Under the pieces are notes generated by a model that searched no databases, was not told the DNA's origin, and saw only the letters and a list, made by a program, of their open reading frames with translations. From an uncultured beta proteobacterium (GTDB taxonomy: Bacteria; Pseudomonadota; Gammaproteobacteria; Burkholderiales; Burkholderiaceae_C), in the NCBI GenBank assembly GCA_903870955.1, contig CAIQEX010000074.1, positions 1 to 8,680 on the forward strand: DNA of 8,680 nt, in the 5' to 3' direction. The translations under genes and the position numbers were made by a program. How positions within the stretch are numbered: the first letter of the stretch is position 1; each line of letters opens with the position of its first letter. Below are positions 1-6,343 of this stretch, piece after piece.

Positions 1-930
1 CAAATCATCACCCTCGATGGCGCTCCGCACACTATCACCCAGGCCGAGTTGGACCGTGTCACCGCCAGCTTTGTACCGCCGACGCTGGACTTGGCAGCAC
101 CCGCCCGCAATGTCAAGGTGCCCGCCGAGCGCCAGGCCGACTACGCGCGTTGGCTCAAGCAGAACGTGGCCTTGCACAAGAACCCGGCGCTGCGCTCCGT
201 CACGCTGTCGTACAAACGCCTGGGTCAGGCCCCCGGGGACGCCGATGCCGACCAACTCGACACCGCAGCCGACCTGGCCGATGAATTCAGCGCCGGTGAA
301 GTACGCGTCACGCACGACCAGAATCTGTTGCTGCCCTGGGTCCGTGAGCAGGACCTGCCAGCTCTGTGGCAAGCCGCCAGCCATGCCGGTCTGGCACGCT
401 CCAACGTGCGCCTGTTGACCGACATGATTGCCTGCCCGGGTGGCGACTTCTGCGCCCTGGCCAATGCCCGTTCCATCCCCGTTGCGGCAGCCATTACCGA
501 GCGTTACCAGGACATGGACGAACTGCACGACTTGGGCGAGATCGACCTGCACATCAGCGGTTGCATCAACTCCTGCGGCCACCACCACAGCGGTCACATC
601 GGCATTCTGGGCGTCGATAAGGACGGCAAGGAGTGGTACCAGGTGTCGCTGGGTGGCTCCGATGGCTCCACCTTGAGCGGTCCGGCCATTCCGGGCAAAG
701 TCGTCGGTCCATCTTTTGGCGCGGGCGAAATCCCGGGCGTGATCGAGGCGGTGCTGGACACCTACCGCCTGAACCGCAATGGTCGTGAGACCTTTATCGA
801 TACCTTGCGCCGGGTAGGTTTCGATGCCTTCAAGCTGGCAGCCAATTTAGCCCGCCTGATCGACCCGCATACCGAATTGCACCAGTTGCCCAAGTCCGAA
901 GGCTATGCCCGTGACGCTCAGGAAGCTTGA
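1..930 (+). CDS. cysI: Sulfite reductase hemoprotein (beta) subunit, 5'-truncated by window edge
   Basis: This is the C-terminal part (309 codons) of a siroheme/4Fe-4S nitrite/sulfite reductase. The enzyme carries out the six-electron reduction of sulfite to sulfide for cysteine synthesis in the cytoplasm. Frame 1 is open from the first base to TGA at 928-930, so the real start lies upstream; full-length relatives are roughly twice this size. The diagnostic cofactor cysteines are visible as a C-X5-C pair (CPGGDFC, visible codons 145 and 151) and a C-X3-C pair (CINSC, codons 188 and 192), the latter followed by GHHHSGHIG. These four cysteines bind the 4Fe-4S cluster, and one bridges to siroheme. 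The context (DUF934, cysH, cysD, cysN downstream) favours sulfite over nitrite as the substrate. No flavoprotein subunit gene (cysJ) is seen, so the electron donor is open. The TTG at 49 is in frame but is not a credible start, because the reading frame and family similarity continue upstream of it. Confidence 0.93.
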   Translation, partial: QIITLDGAPHTITQAELDRVTASFVPPTLDLAAPARNVKVPAERQADYARWLKQNVALHKNPALRSVTLSYKRLGQAPGDADADQLDTAADLADEFSAGEVRVTHDQNLLLPWVREQDLPALWQAASHAGLARSNVRLLTDMIACPGGDFCALANARSIPVAAAITERYQDMDELHDLGEIDLHISGCINSCGHHHSGHIGILGVDKDGKEWYQVSLGGSDGSTLSGPAIPGKVVGPSFGAGEIPGVIEAVLDTYRLNRNGRETFIDTLRRVGFDAFKLAANLARLIDPHTELHQLPKSEGYARDAQEA

Positions 931-936
931 TACCCC

Positions 937-1350
937 ATGACCCATACAACCATGAAACTGCTATCCGCTGCGGACCCAAGCTCCCAGGAAACCGCCGCCA
1001 ACACCCTGGTGGTGGCCAACACCGAAGACCCGCGCACCCTGGCGTTGGAAGGCGTCAAGCGCATCGACCTGCACTTCCCCAAGTTCACCGATGGACGCGC
1101 CTACACCCAGGCCTTTTATCTGCGCCGCCGTTCCGGTTTCACCGGTGAAATCCGCGCCACGGGGGATGTACTGATCGACCAACTGGTGCAAATGGAACGC
1201 CAGGGTTTTAGCGTGGCAGTCCTGCGCGCCGACCAGAATCTGGAATTCGCGCAAAAGCAATTCGACCGCTATCGGGCCTTCTACCAGGGCGACGCCGTCA
1301 CACCCAAACCGGTCTTCAGCCGTGAAAACAACAAGGAAGTCGCAGCATGA
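937..1350 (+). CDS. DUF934 family protein of the sulfite reduction operon
   Basis: This 137-residue protein belongs to the DUF934 family, which is regularly encoded next to cysI in proteobacteria and is often annotated as an oxidoreductase likely involved in sulfite reduction. No biochemical role is firmly known to me. The family core is visible at about residues 43-111: IDLHFPKFTDGRAYTQAF, then the arginine-rich YLRRR, GFTGEIRATGDVLIDQL and, near its end, the FDRYR motif. There is no signal peptide or membrane segment, so it is probably cytoplasmic. The ATG at 937 lies 6 bp after the cysI stop, with AGGAAG at 920-925 as a somewhat distant ribosome-binding site. An in-frame ATG at 952 is an alternative that removes only five non-conserved residues. 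Its stop overlaps the cysH start (ATGA). A role as an accessory or electron-transfer partner of CysI is inferred from context only. Confidence 0.9.
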   Translation: MTHTTMKLLSAADPSSQETAANTLVVANTEDPRTLALEGVKRIDLHFPKFTDGRAYTQAFYLRRRSGFTGEIRATGDVLIDQLVQMERQGFSVAVLRADQNLEFAQKQFDRYRAFYQGDAVTPKPVFSRENNKEVAA

Positions 1351-2159
1351 GCGCTATTGATCTGAACGCCCGCCCGTCCAAGGACTACAGCCTGCGTATC
1401 CAGGAGGCGCAACACGTGCTGGCACAGGCCGCTGCGCAATACGCTGCCTCCGAAGAGGGCGCAGTCCGCGTCACACAGGCTTCCAGCCTGGGCGCAGAAG
1501 ATGTGGTGATCAGCCACATCATCAACACCCTGAAGCTCGACATCGGAATTTTCGTGCTGGAAACCGGCCGCCTGCACCCGCAGACGCTGGACCTGCTGGA
1601 GCGGTTCAAAGCCGGGTCGCGCGCACCGGTCGCCATTTACAAACCGGTCGAGGAAGCCGTGGTGCATTTCGTAGCCAAAGAAGGCCTGGATGCGATGTAC
1701 AAAAGCATCGATCTACGCAAGGCTTGCTGCGGCATCCGCAAGATGGAACCGCTGGAACGCGCCCTGAAAGGCAAAGAAGCCTGGATCACCGGCCTGCGCC
1801 GCGAGCAAAGCGGTGCCCGCGCCGAGGTACCGTTGGTGGACGTGTCGGAGAAGCGCGTCAAGATCAACCCACTCGCCAACTGGACCTGGGGCGACGTCTG
1901 GCACTACATCAAGGAAAACAAGGTCGATTACAACCCGTTGCACGACGCCTTTTTTCCCAGCATTGGCTGCGAACCCTGCACCCGCGCCATCAGCATGGGT
2001 GAGGACTTCCGCTCGGGTCGCTGGTGGTGGGAAGACGAGGCTGCCAAGGAATGCGGTCTGCACGTCAAACACGCCGACGGCACGACCTCCACGCTTGCGG
2101 GCGCGCCCGTATCAGCCCTGCCAGTTTCCGCACTGTCCCCTGCCAAAGCACCCGTATGA
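1347..2159 (+). CDS. cysH: Assimilatory adenylylsulfate (APS) reductase, thioredoxin-dependent
   Basis: This 270-residue enzyme of the CysH/PAPS-reductase family reduces activated sulfate to sulfite with thioredoxin as donor. It has the features of the APS-using, iron-sulfur type: adjacent cysteines 127-128 in KACCGIRK, Cys208 and Cys211 in GCEPC (four ligands for a 4Fe-4S cluster), and the catalytic Cys236 in KECGLH. The substrate-binding motif ITGLRREQS lies between them. E. coli-type PAPS reductases lack the two cysteine pairs, so APS is the likelier substrate, which fits the absence of any cysC here. The start is well supported: ATG at 1347 overlaps the DUF934 stop by 4 bp and has AAGGAAG at 1333-1339, 7 bp upstream. 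After ECGLH a tail of about 30 residues, rich in Ala, Pro, Ser and Val with PVSAL repeated, looks dispensable. The stop overlaps the cysD start. Confidence 0.95.
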   Translation: MSAIDLNARPSKDYSLRIQEAQHVLAQAAAQYAASEEGAVRVTQASSLGAEDVVISHIINTLKLDIGIFVLETGRLHPQTLDLLERFKAGSRAPVAIYKPVEEAVVHFVAKEGLDAMYKSIDLRKACCGIRKMEPLERALKGKEAWITGLRREQSGARAEVPLVDVSEKRVKINPLANWTWGDVWHYIKENKVDYNPLHDAFFPSIGCEPCTRAISMGEDFRSGRWWWEDEAAKECGLHVKHADGTTSTLAGAPVSALPVSALSPAKAPV

Positions 2160-3109
2160 ACGCCATGACTGACCCACACCATTTCGAACGCCTTTCCAAC
2201 CAGCACCTTGACGCGCTGGAAGAAGAGACCATTTTCATCCTGCGTGAAGTCGCAGCCGCCTTCGAGCGCCCGACCCTGCTGTTTTCTGGCGGCAAGGACT
2301 CCCTGGTGATGCTCAAATGCGCAGAAAAGGCTTTCGGGGGCAAGGATGGCCCCTCCGGTAGCGGCCGCATCCCCTACCCGCTGCTGATGATCGACACCGG
2401 CCACAACTTCCATGAAGTGACCGACTTCCGCGACTTCCGTGCCAAGGAACTGGGAGCTGAGTTGATCGTACGCAGCGTCGAAGACTCCATGAAGCGCGGC
2501 ACCGTGCGCCTGGCCCATCCGGGTGAAAGCCGCAATGTGCACCAGTCTGTTACTTTGCTGGAAGCGATTGAAGAATTCCGCTTTGACGCCCTGATTGGTG
2601 GAGCCCGCCGCGACGAGGAAAAGGCCCGCGCCAAGGAGCGCATCTTCAGCCACCGTGACAGTTTCGGCCAATGGCAGCCCAAGGCACAGCGCCCAGAACT
2701 GTGGACGCTATTCAACACCAAACTGCAGCCGGGTGAGCACTTCCGTGTGTTCCCGATTTCCAATTGGACTGAACTCGACGTGTGGCAATACATCGAGCGC
2801 GAAAAAATTGCCTTGCCCTCGCTCTACTACACCCACAAGCGCGATGTGGTGGAACGCAAGGGCCTGCTGGTGCCTGTGACCGACCTGACGCCGCCCAAGG
2901 AAGGCGAAGTGGTGGAGTCGCGCGACGTGCGTTTCCGCACCGTGGGTGACATCACCTGCACCTGCCCGGTGGACAGCCTGGCCGCCACCGCCGCCGACAT
3001 CGTGATCGAGACGCTATCGGCCGAGGTAAGCGAGCGGGGCGCCACCCGCATGGACGACAAAACGTCCGAAGCCTCCATGGAAAAACGCAAAAAAGACGGG
3101 TATTTTTAG
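2156..3109 (+). CDS. cysD: Sulfate adenylyltransferase subunit 2 (ATP sulfurylase small subunit)
   Basis: CysD is the catalytic small subunit of heterodimeric ATP sulfurylase. It forms APS from sulfate and ATP, driven by GTP hydrolysis in CysN. The 317-residue protein is close to the roughly 300-residue family norm. The N-type ATP pyrophosphatase PP-loop is visible as SGGKDS at residues 44-49. Further family blocks are LLMIDTGHNFHEVTDFRD (76-93), LIGGARRDEEKARAKERIFS (146-165), FRVFPISNWTELDVWQYI (196-213), RFRTVGD (259-265) and the C-terminal KKDGYF. The frame stays open further upstream into cysH, but ATG 2156, overlapping the cysH TGA by 4 bp, fits both the family N-terminus and the operon layout. 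A second ATG at 2165 is possible. No clear ribosome-binding site precedes either, which suggests translational coupling to cysH. CysN follows after an unusual 127-bp spacer. Confidence 0.95.
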   Translation: MNAMTDPHHFERLSNQHLDALEEETIFILREVAAAFERPTLLFSGGKDSLVMLKCAEKAFGGKDGPSGSGRIPYPLLMIDTGHNFHEVTDFRDFRAKELGAELIVRSVEDSMKRGTVRLAHPGESRNVHQSVTLLEAIEEFRFDALIGGARRDEEKARAKERIFSHRDSFGQWQPKAQRPELWTLFNTKLQPGEHFRVFPISNWTELDVWQYIEREKIALPSLYYTHKRDVVERKGLLVPVTDLTPPKEGEVVESRDVRFRTVGDITCTCPVDSLAATAADIVIETLSAEVSERGATRMDDKTSEASMEKRKKDGYF

Positions 3110-3236
3110 CACACCCCCCGGCTTGCCCACTGCGTGTGGCCGCTTTCCCCCTTGCAGGGGGCGATGCCATCAGCCCGGCAAAGCCGGATCTGCGGCATCC
3201 CTGGGTTAAGGCACTTCGGTTTATGAGGATTTTTTT
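3110..3236. repeat. Hairpin-rich intergenic element between cysD and cysN
   Basis: The 127-bp spacer contains two clear inverted repeats. The first is CCCCC (3147-3151) with GGGGG (3157-3161), extended by a T:A pair to leave a 3-base loop. The second is a longer imperfect hairpin: outer arms GATGCC (3163-3168) and GGCATC (3194-3199), inner arms CCGGC (3175-3179) and GCCGG (3183-3187), and an AAA loop. No T-run follows, so this is not a standard intrinsic terminator. I read it as a possible repetitive extragenic palindromic element of the kind common in Comamonadaceae genomes. That reading is inference, since only one copy is in the window. It could act in mRNA processing or stability between the two subunit genes. 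Confidence 0.55.
3225..3229 (+). promoter_or_regulatory. Ribosome-binding site for cysN
   Basis: GAGGA lies 7 bp before the ATG at 3237, separated from it by a T-rich spacer. It supports that start. Unlike cysH and cysD, cysN therefore appears to be translated independently rather than by overlap coupling. Confidence 0.65.
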
Positions 3237-4583
3237 ATGACGACTTTTGCAACAACTTTATCTCCGGCTTCTGCCTCTGTGCATGGTGACATCTCCAGCG
3301 CCTTGCGCTTTATCACTTGTGGCTCGGTGGACGATGGCAAGAGCACGCTGATTGGTCGCTTGCTGGTGGACAGCCGCTCGGTGCTGTTGGACCAACTGGC
3401 CAACGTTTCCAAGAGCGGCGAGGCCGATCTGGCCTTGTTCACCGATGGCCTCTCTGCTGAGCGCGAACAGGGCATCACGATTGACGTGGCCTACCGCTAC
3501 TTTGCCACCCCGGCGCGCAAGTTCATCATTGGCGATGCACCCGGGCACGAGCAATTCACCCGCAACATGGTGACTGCGGCCAGTAGTGCGCACGCCGCGG
3601 TTGTGCTGGTAGATGCCACCAAACTCAAATGGCAAGCCGACGGTGTGTTGGAACTGCTGCCGCAAACCCGGCGCCATTCGCTGTTGGTGAATCTGCTGCG
3701 CGTGCCTGGCATTGTGTTTGCCGTCAACAAGCTCGACGCGCTGGAATCAGCCGACAAGCCTGAAACGCTGGGCAATGCAGCCAAGGCCTTTCACAAGATC
3801 AAAGAGGCACTGGAACAGTTCGCCGAACACGCCGATATTCGTGTCACAGCCATCGTGCCGATTTCGGCACTCAAGGGCGACAACGTGGTGCACGCTTCAG
3901 CCGGTTGGTGCGGTTATACCGGGCCCAGCCTGCTGAGCATTCTGGAACGTTTGCCCGTTACCGCACCCGAAACCGAAGTGCCGTTTTCCTTTCCGGTGCA
4001 ATGGGTGGAAAAGTTCTCTTCCTCCAGCGACACCAGCATGGGGCGTCGCGTGTTCTGGGGCCGCGTGGCCACGGGGAGCGTGACGCCGGGTCAGCAGATT
4101 TCCATTCTGCCCAGCGGACAGACCGCCACCGTGGCACAGGTGTTGGACCATGCACGCAACCCGAAGAACGTGGGGGCTGGACATGGTGCCGGCATCATTC
4201 TGGACCGCGAAGTGGACGTGTCGCGTGGCGACTGGCTACTCGCCGCCGTGGATGCTCCCAAGCATTTCGAACCGACACGCGAAATCAGCGCAACCGTGGC
4301 CTGGATGGACGATGAGCCCCTGGTGGCAGGGCGTGTTTACTGGGCGCTGCATGGTCACCGCTGGATCAAGGCCAAGATCAAGCGCATCGTGCACAGCCTG
4401 GACATCAACACGCTCGAAGAGCACGATGCAACGCAAATTCTGCCCAACGCGATCGGACATATCGAGATCGCCTTGCAGGAGGCCATTGCCGCTGTTCCCT
4501 ACAAGACATCGCGCGTATTGGGCTCCCTGATTTTGGTGGATACCGCGAGCCACAAGACCTCGGGTGCCTTGCTGCTGAATTGA
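3237..4583 (+). CDS. cysN: Sulfate adenylyltransferase subunit 1 (GTPase subunit of ATP sulfurylase)
   Basis: CysN is the EF-Tu-like regulatory GTPase subunit that pairs with CysD to make APS from sulfate and ATP. The GTPase motifs are in order: the P-loop GSVDDGKS at residues 29-36, the switch region EREQGITIDVAYRYF, the G3 motif DAPGH at 100-104, and the G4 motif NKLD at 164-167. The rest matches the EF-Tu-like beta-barrel part (for example SMGRRVFWGRVATGSVTPGQ and the closing VLGSLILVDTASHKTSGA). At 448 residues it is the length of a stand-alone CysN. There is no C-terminal APS kinase domain as in CysNC fusions. The start is ATG 3237, with a good ribosome-binding site at 3225-3229. It is the last gene before the terminator at 4608-4640, so it probably ends the sulfate operon. 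Confidence 0.95.
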   Translation: MTTFATTLSPASASVHGDISSALRFITCGSVDDGKSTLIGRLLVDSRSVLLDQLANVSKSGEADLALFTDGLSAEREQGITIDVAYRYFATPARKFIIGDAPGHEQFTRNMVTAASSAHAAVVLVDATKLKWQADGVLELLPQTRRHSLLVNLLRVPGIVFAVNKLDALESADKPETLGNAAKAFHKIKEALEQFAEHADIRVTAIVPISALKGDNVVHASAGWCGYTGPSLLSILERLPVTAPETEVPFSFPVQWVEKFSSSSDTSMGRRVFWGRVATGSVTPGQQISILPSGQTATVAQVLDHARNPKNVGAGHGAGIILDREVDVSRGDWLLAAVDAPKHFEPTREISATVAWMDDEPLVAGRVYWALHGHRWIKAKIKRIVHSLDINTLEEHDATQILPNAIGHIEIALQEAIAAVPYKTSRVLGSLILVDTASHKTSGALLLN

Positions 4584-4607
4584 TGCAACGCAAGCCGTAA
4601 CCAACTG

Positions 4608-4640
4608 CTGACAACCCTGTTTTCGATGTTGTCAGTTTTT
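4608..4640 (+). terminator. Intrinsic terminator after cysN
   Basis: A perfect 8-bp stem, CTGACAAC (4608-4615) with GTTGTCAG (4628-4635), encloses a 12-base loop and is followed directly by TTTTT (4636-4640). This is a textbook Rho-independent terminator 24 bp downstream of the cysN stop. It separates the sulfate operon from fdxA. Confidence 0.85.
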
Positions 4641-4707
4641 GCCAATAAAATCACGGGCTTAGACGCAGCAACGTCACCCCTTTCAAACTTTTGCCTGAAA
4701 TCAAAAA

Positions 4708-5037
4708 ATGACCCACATCGTCACCGAATCCTGCATCAAGTGCAAATACACCGACTGCGTCGATGTGTGCCCTGTGGACTGTTTCCGTGAAGGCCCCAAT
4801 TTTCTGACGATTGACCCCGATGAGTGCATCGACTGCGCGGTTTGCATTCCTGAGTGCCCGGTGAATGCGATCTATGCCGAGGAAGACGCTCCGCGCGACC
4901 AGCAGCACATGATCAAACTCAACGCTGAGTTGGCCCTTTTGCCTTCCTGGAAAACCATCACCAAACGCAAAGCCCCGTTGCCAGACGCTGACGACTGGAA
5001 AGACAAGACAGGCAAGTTGTCGCAGCTGTTGCGCTGA
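4708..5037 (+). CDS. fdxA: 7Fe ferredoxin (3Fe-4S / 4Fe-4S), FdxA family
   Basis: This 109-residue cytoplasmic ferredoxin matches Azotobacter ferredoxin I-type proteins. The cysteine pattern is complete: Cys9, 12, 17, 21, 25, 40, 43, 46 and 50. By comparison with ferredoxin I (same spacing, shifted by one), Cys9, 17 and 50 would bind the 3Fe-4S cluster and Cys21, 40, 43 and 46 the 4Fe-4S cluster, leaving Cys12 and Cys25 free. The C-terminal part ([23 protein letters not shown]) is the usual FdxA extension. The start ATG 4708 gives the standard [18 protein letters not shown]-terminus. The ribosome-binding site is weak. It lies downstream of the cysN terminator and 32 bp before the ferredoxin reductase gene, so the two are likely co-transcribed as a redox pair. 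The upstream leader has a TAAAAT at 4646-4651 that could serve as a -10, but no good -35 accompanies it. Confidence 0.94.
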   Translation: MTHIVTESCIKCKYTDCVDVCPVDCFREGPNFLTIDPDECIDCAVCIPECPVNAIYAEEDAPRDQQHMIKLNAELALLPSWKTITKRKAPLPDADDWKDKTGKLSQLLR

Positions 5038-5069
5038 GTCGCACAGTCCAAGCGACGCGCCTGTACAGC

Positions 5070-6158
5070 ATGACGGTCCCCCCGGAATCTGCGGCCGCCC
5101 AAGCCACTATTGAAACCGATGCGTTGATCATCGGTGCCGGACCGGTGGGTATCTTCCAGGCCTTTCAACTCGGTCTGCTGGAGATTTCCTGCCATGTGGT
5201 CGACGCCCTGCCCTATGCCGGTGGTCAGTGCGTGGAACTCTACGCCGACAAGCCCATTTATGACATTCCGGGGGTGCCCCTGTACACCGGGCGCGAGCTG
5301 ATTGCCAATCTGCTAACGCAGCTTGCGCCGTTCAAGCCGCAGTGGCACTTTGGCCAATTGGTCAACACCTTCGAGTCCCAGTCGGATGGTCGACTTCTCG
5401 TTGAAACCAGCCATGGCACGCGTTTTCTCACCAAGACTTTGTTTATTGCGGCGGGCGTGGGTGCATTCCAGCCCAGAATGCCCAACATCGAAGGGCTCGC
5501 AACCCACATCGGGAAACAGCTTCACCTGTCTCCGCCCCCGCTTGAAGCCTTGATGGGTCGCGACGTGCTGGTATTGGGCGACACAGACAGTGCCCTGCAA
5601 GCCGCTATTGCGATGGTGACGCAGGCGCAAAAACCAAAGTCGGTCACGCTCATGCACCGCCGCAATGTATTCGTGGCCGAGCCTGAAACCGCTGCCGAGT
5701 TCAGAGCCTTGGTGGACGCCGGGCATATCCATTTTGTGGCCGGGCAACCCACCGGCAAGCAGGAGGTGGATGGTCGCTTGACTGCAATGCTCTATCTCGA
5801 CCCCGAGGGCCACGAAAAGACATTGCCCACGGACGACGTTGTGGTGCTGATGGGCCTGTCGCCCAAATTGGGGCCAATTGCACACTGGAATCTGGCGATG
5901 GAGCGACGCCAACTGAAGGTGGACACCGAAAGTTTTGCTACCGATGTGCCGGCCATTTTTGCCGTCGGCGACATCAACACCTATCCCGGAAAAAAGAAAC
6001 TGATCCTGTGCGGCTTCCATGAAACGGTGCTGGCGGCATTTGGTGCGGCGGCTATCGTATTTCCGCAAAAAAAGTTGCTCCTGCAATACACCACGACCAG
6101 TACACGATTGCACAGCCTGCTCGGCGTAGATTCTTTTTCGCCCAATCAAAAGAGCTAA
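5070..6158 (+). CDS. Ferredoxin-NADP reductase, thioredoxin-reductase-like type
   Basis: This 362-residue flavoprotein of the thioredoxin-reductase-like ferredoxin-NADP+ reductase class passes electrons between NADPH and ferredoxin. The FAD Rossmann motif GAGPVG is at residues 22-27, followed by the family blocks DALPYAGGQCVELY and KPIYDIPG. The second (NADPH) Rossmann motif is GDTDSA at 170-175, and HRRNVF (196-201) corresponds to the HRR element that contacts the 2'-phosphate. FAVGDI, YPGKKKLILCGFHE and a C-terminal YTTTSTRLHSLLGV segment are typical of this class. No CxxC redox pair is present between the domains, which rules out thioredoxin reductase. The second Rossmann motif deviates from the usual GG(G/D)DSA form. 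Start ATG 5070 fits the family N-terminus, although no ribosome-binding site is visible and the frame is open a little further upstream. Its ferredoxin partner is presumably FdxA just before it. Confidence 0.9.
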   Translation: MTVPPESAAAQATIETDALIIGAGPVGIFQAFQLGLLEISCHVVDALPYAGGQCVELYADKPIYDIPGVPLYTGRELIANLLTQLAPFKPQWHFGQLVNTFESQSDGRLLVETSHGTRFLTKTLFIAAGVGAFQPRMPNIEGLATHIGKQLHLSPPPLEALMGRDVLVLGDTDSALQAAIAMVTQAQKPKSVTLMHRRNVFVAEPETAAEFRALVDAGHIHFVAGQPTGKQEVDGRLTAMLYLDPEGHEKTLPTDDVVVLMGLSPKLGPIAHWNLAMERRQLKVDTESFATDVPAIFAVGDINTYPGKKKLILCGFHETVLAAFGAAAIVFPQKKLLLQYTTTSTRLHSLLGVDSFSPNQKS

Positions 6159-6168
6159 AAAGTTACGC

Positions 6169-6174
6169 TATAAT
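6169..6174 (+). promoter_or_regulatory. -10 box for tRNA-Asn
   Basis: A perfect TATAAT in an A/T-rich patch lies 24 bp before the tRNA 5' end, placing transcription start near 6181. I find no good TTGACA-like -35 at 16-18 bp; the bases there read roughly TCAAAA. The promoter call rests on the -10 and its position. Confidence 0.6.
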
Positions 6175-6198
6175 TTAAGGCTGCAATCAAATGCACAT

Positions 6199-6274
6199 TC
6201 CTCAATAGCTCAGTTGGTAGAGCGCCGGACTGTTAATCCGTAGGTCCCTGGTTCGAGCCCAGGTTGAGGAGCCA
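6199..6274 (+). tRNA. tRNA-Asn (anticodon GTT), CCA encoded
   Basis: The gene is 76 nt including an encoded CCA. The acceptor arms TCCTCAA (6199-6205) and TTGAGGA (6264-6270) pair fully, with G as discriminator base. The D-stem GCTC/GAGC and the T-stem CCTGG/CCAGG (loop TTCGAGC) are perfect. The anticodon loop CTGTTAA places GTT at 6232-6234, which decodes asparagine AAC/AAU. The outermost anticodon-stem pair (27-43) is C-T, a mismatch, and the other four pairs are sound. No repeat of the tRNA 3' end is seen nearby, so there is no sign that it was used as an integration site in this window. Confidence 0.97.
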
Positions 6275-6289
6275 GAAATAAGTTGAACC

Positions 6290-6321
6290 AAGCCCTTGCG
6301 AGAAATTGCTGGGGCTTTTTT
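6290..6321 (+). terminator. Intrinsic terminator after tRNA-Asn
   Basis: AAGCCC (6290-6295) pairs with GGGCTT (6312-6317) across a 16-base loop, and the arm runs into six consecutive Ts (6316-6321). It lies 16 bp past the tRNA CCA and only 22 bp before the ATG of the J-domain gene. It most likely ends the tRNA transcript, but it may also sit in the leader of the next gene. Confidence 0.7.
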
Positions 6322-6343
6322 CATTCGATTTGCAAAACCATTT

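Noticed and set aside
2024..2155. Upstream extension of the cysD frame
   Set aside because: It overlaps the conserved ECGLH-coding part of cysH and lies before the family N-terminus; ATG 2156 with a 4-bp overlap is far more likely.
1928..2671. Long minus-strand open frame (247 codons)
   Set aside because: It lies across the cysH/cysD junction, antisense to well-supported motifs of both, and has no recognisable domain.
3230..3236. Run of seven Ts before cysN as a terminator tail
   Set aside because: It is not directly preceded by a hairpin; the nearest hairpin ends about 30 bp earlier, and the T-run is the spacer between the cysN ribosome-binding site and its ATG.
4646..4651. TAAAAT as a -10 box for fdxA
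   Set aside because: No acceptable -35 lies 16-18 bp upstream, where the bases belong to the cysN terminator; it is mentioned only as a weak candidate in the fdxA entry.
4681..4700. TTTCA/TGAAA inverted repeat before fdxA
   Set aside because: A 5-bp arm with a 10-bp spacer is expected by chance in A/T-rich sequence, and no known operator matches it.
5313..6149. Long minus-strand open frame (278 codons)
   Set aside because: It lies opposite the strongly conserved ferredoxin reductase gene and its translation has no family features; it reflects the codon bias of the + strand.
6199..6321. tRNA-Asn as an integration site for a mobile island
   Set aside because: No integrase and no direct repeat of the tRNA 3' end is present in the window, and the downstream genes have the same base composition style as the rest.
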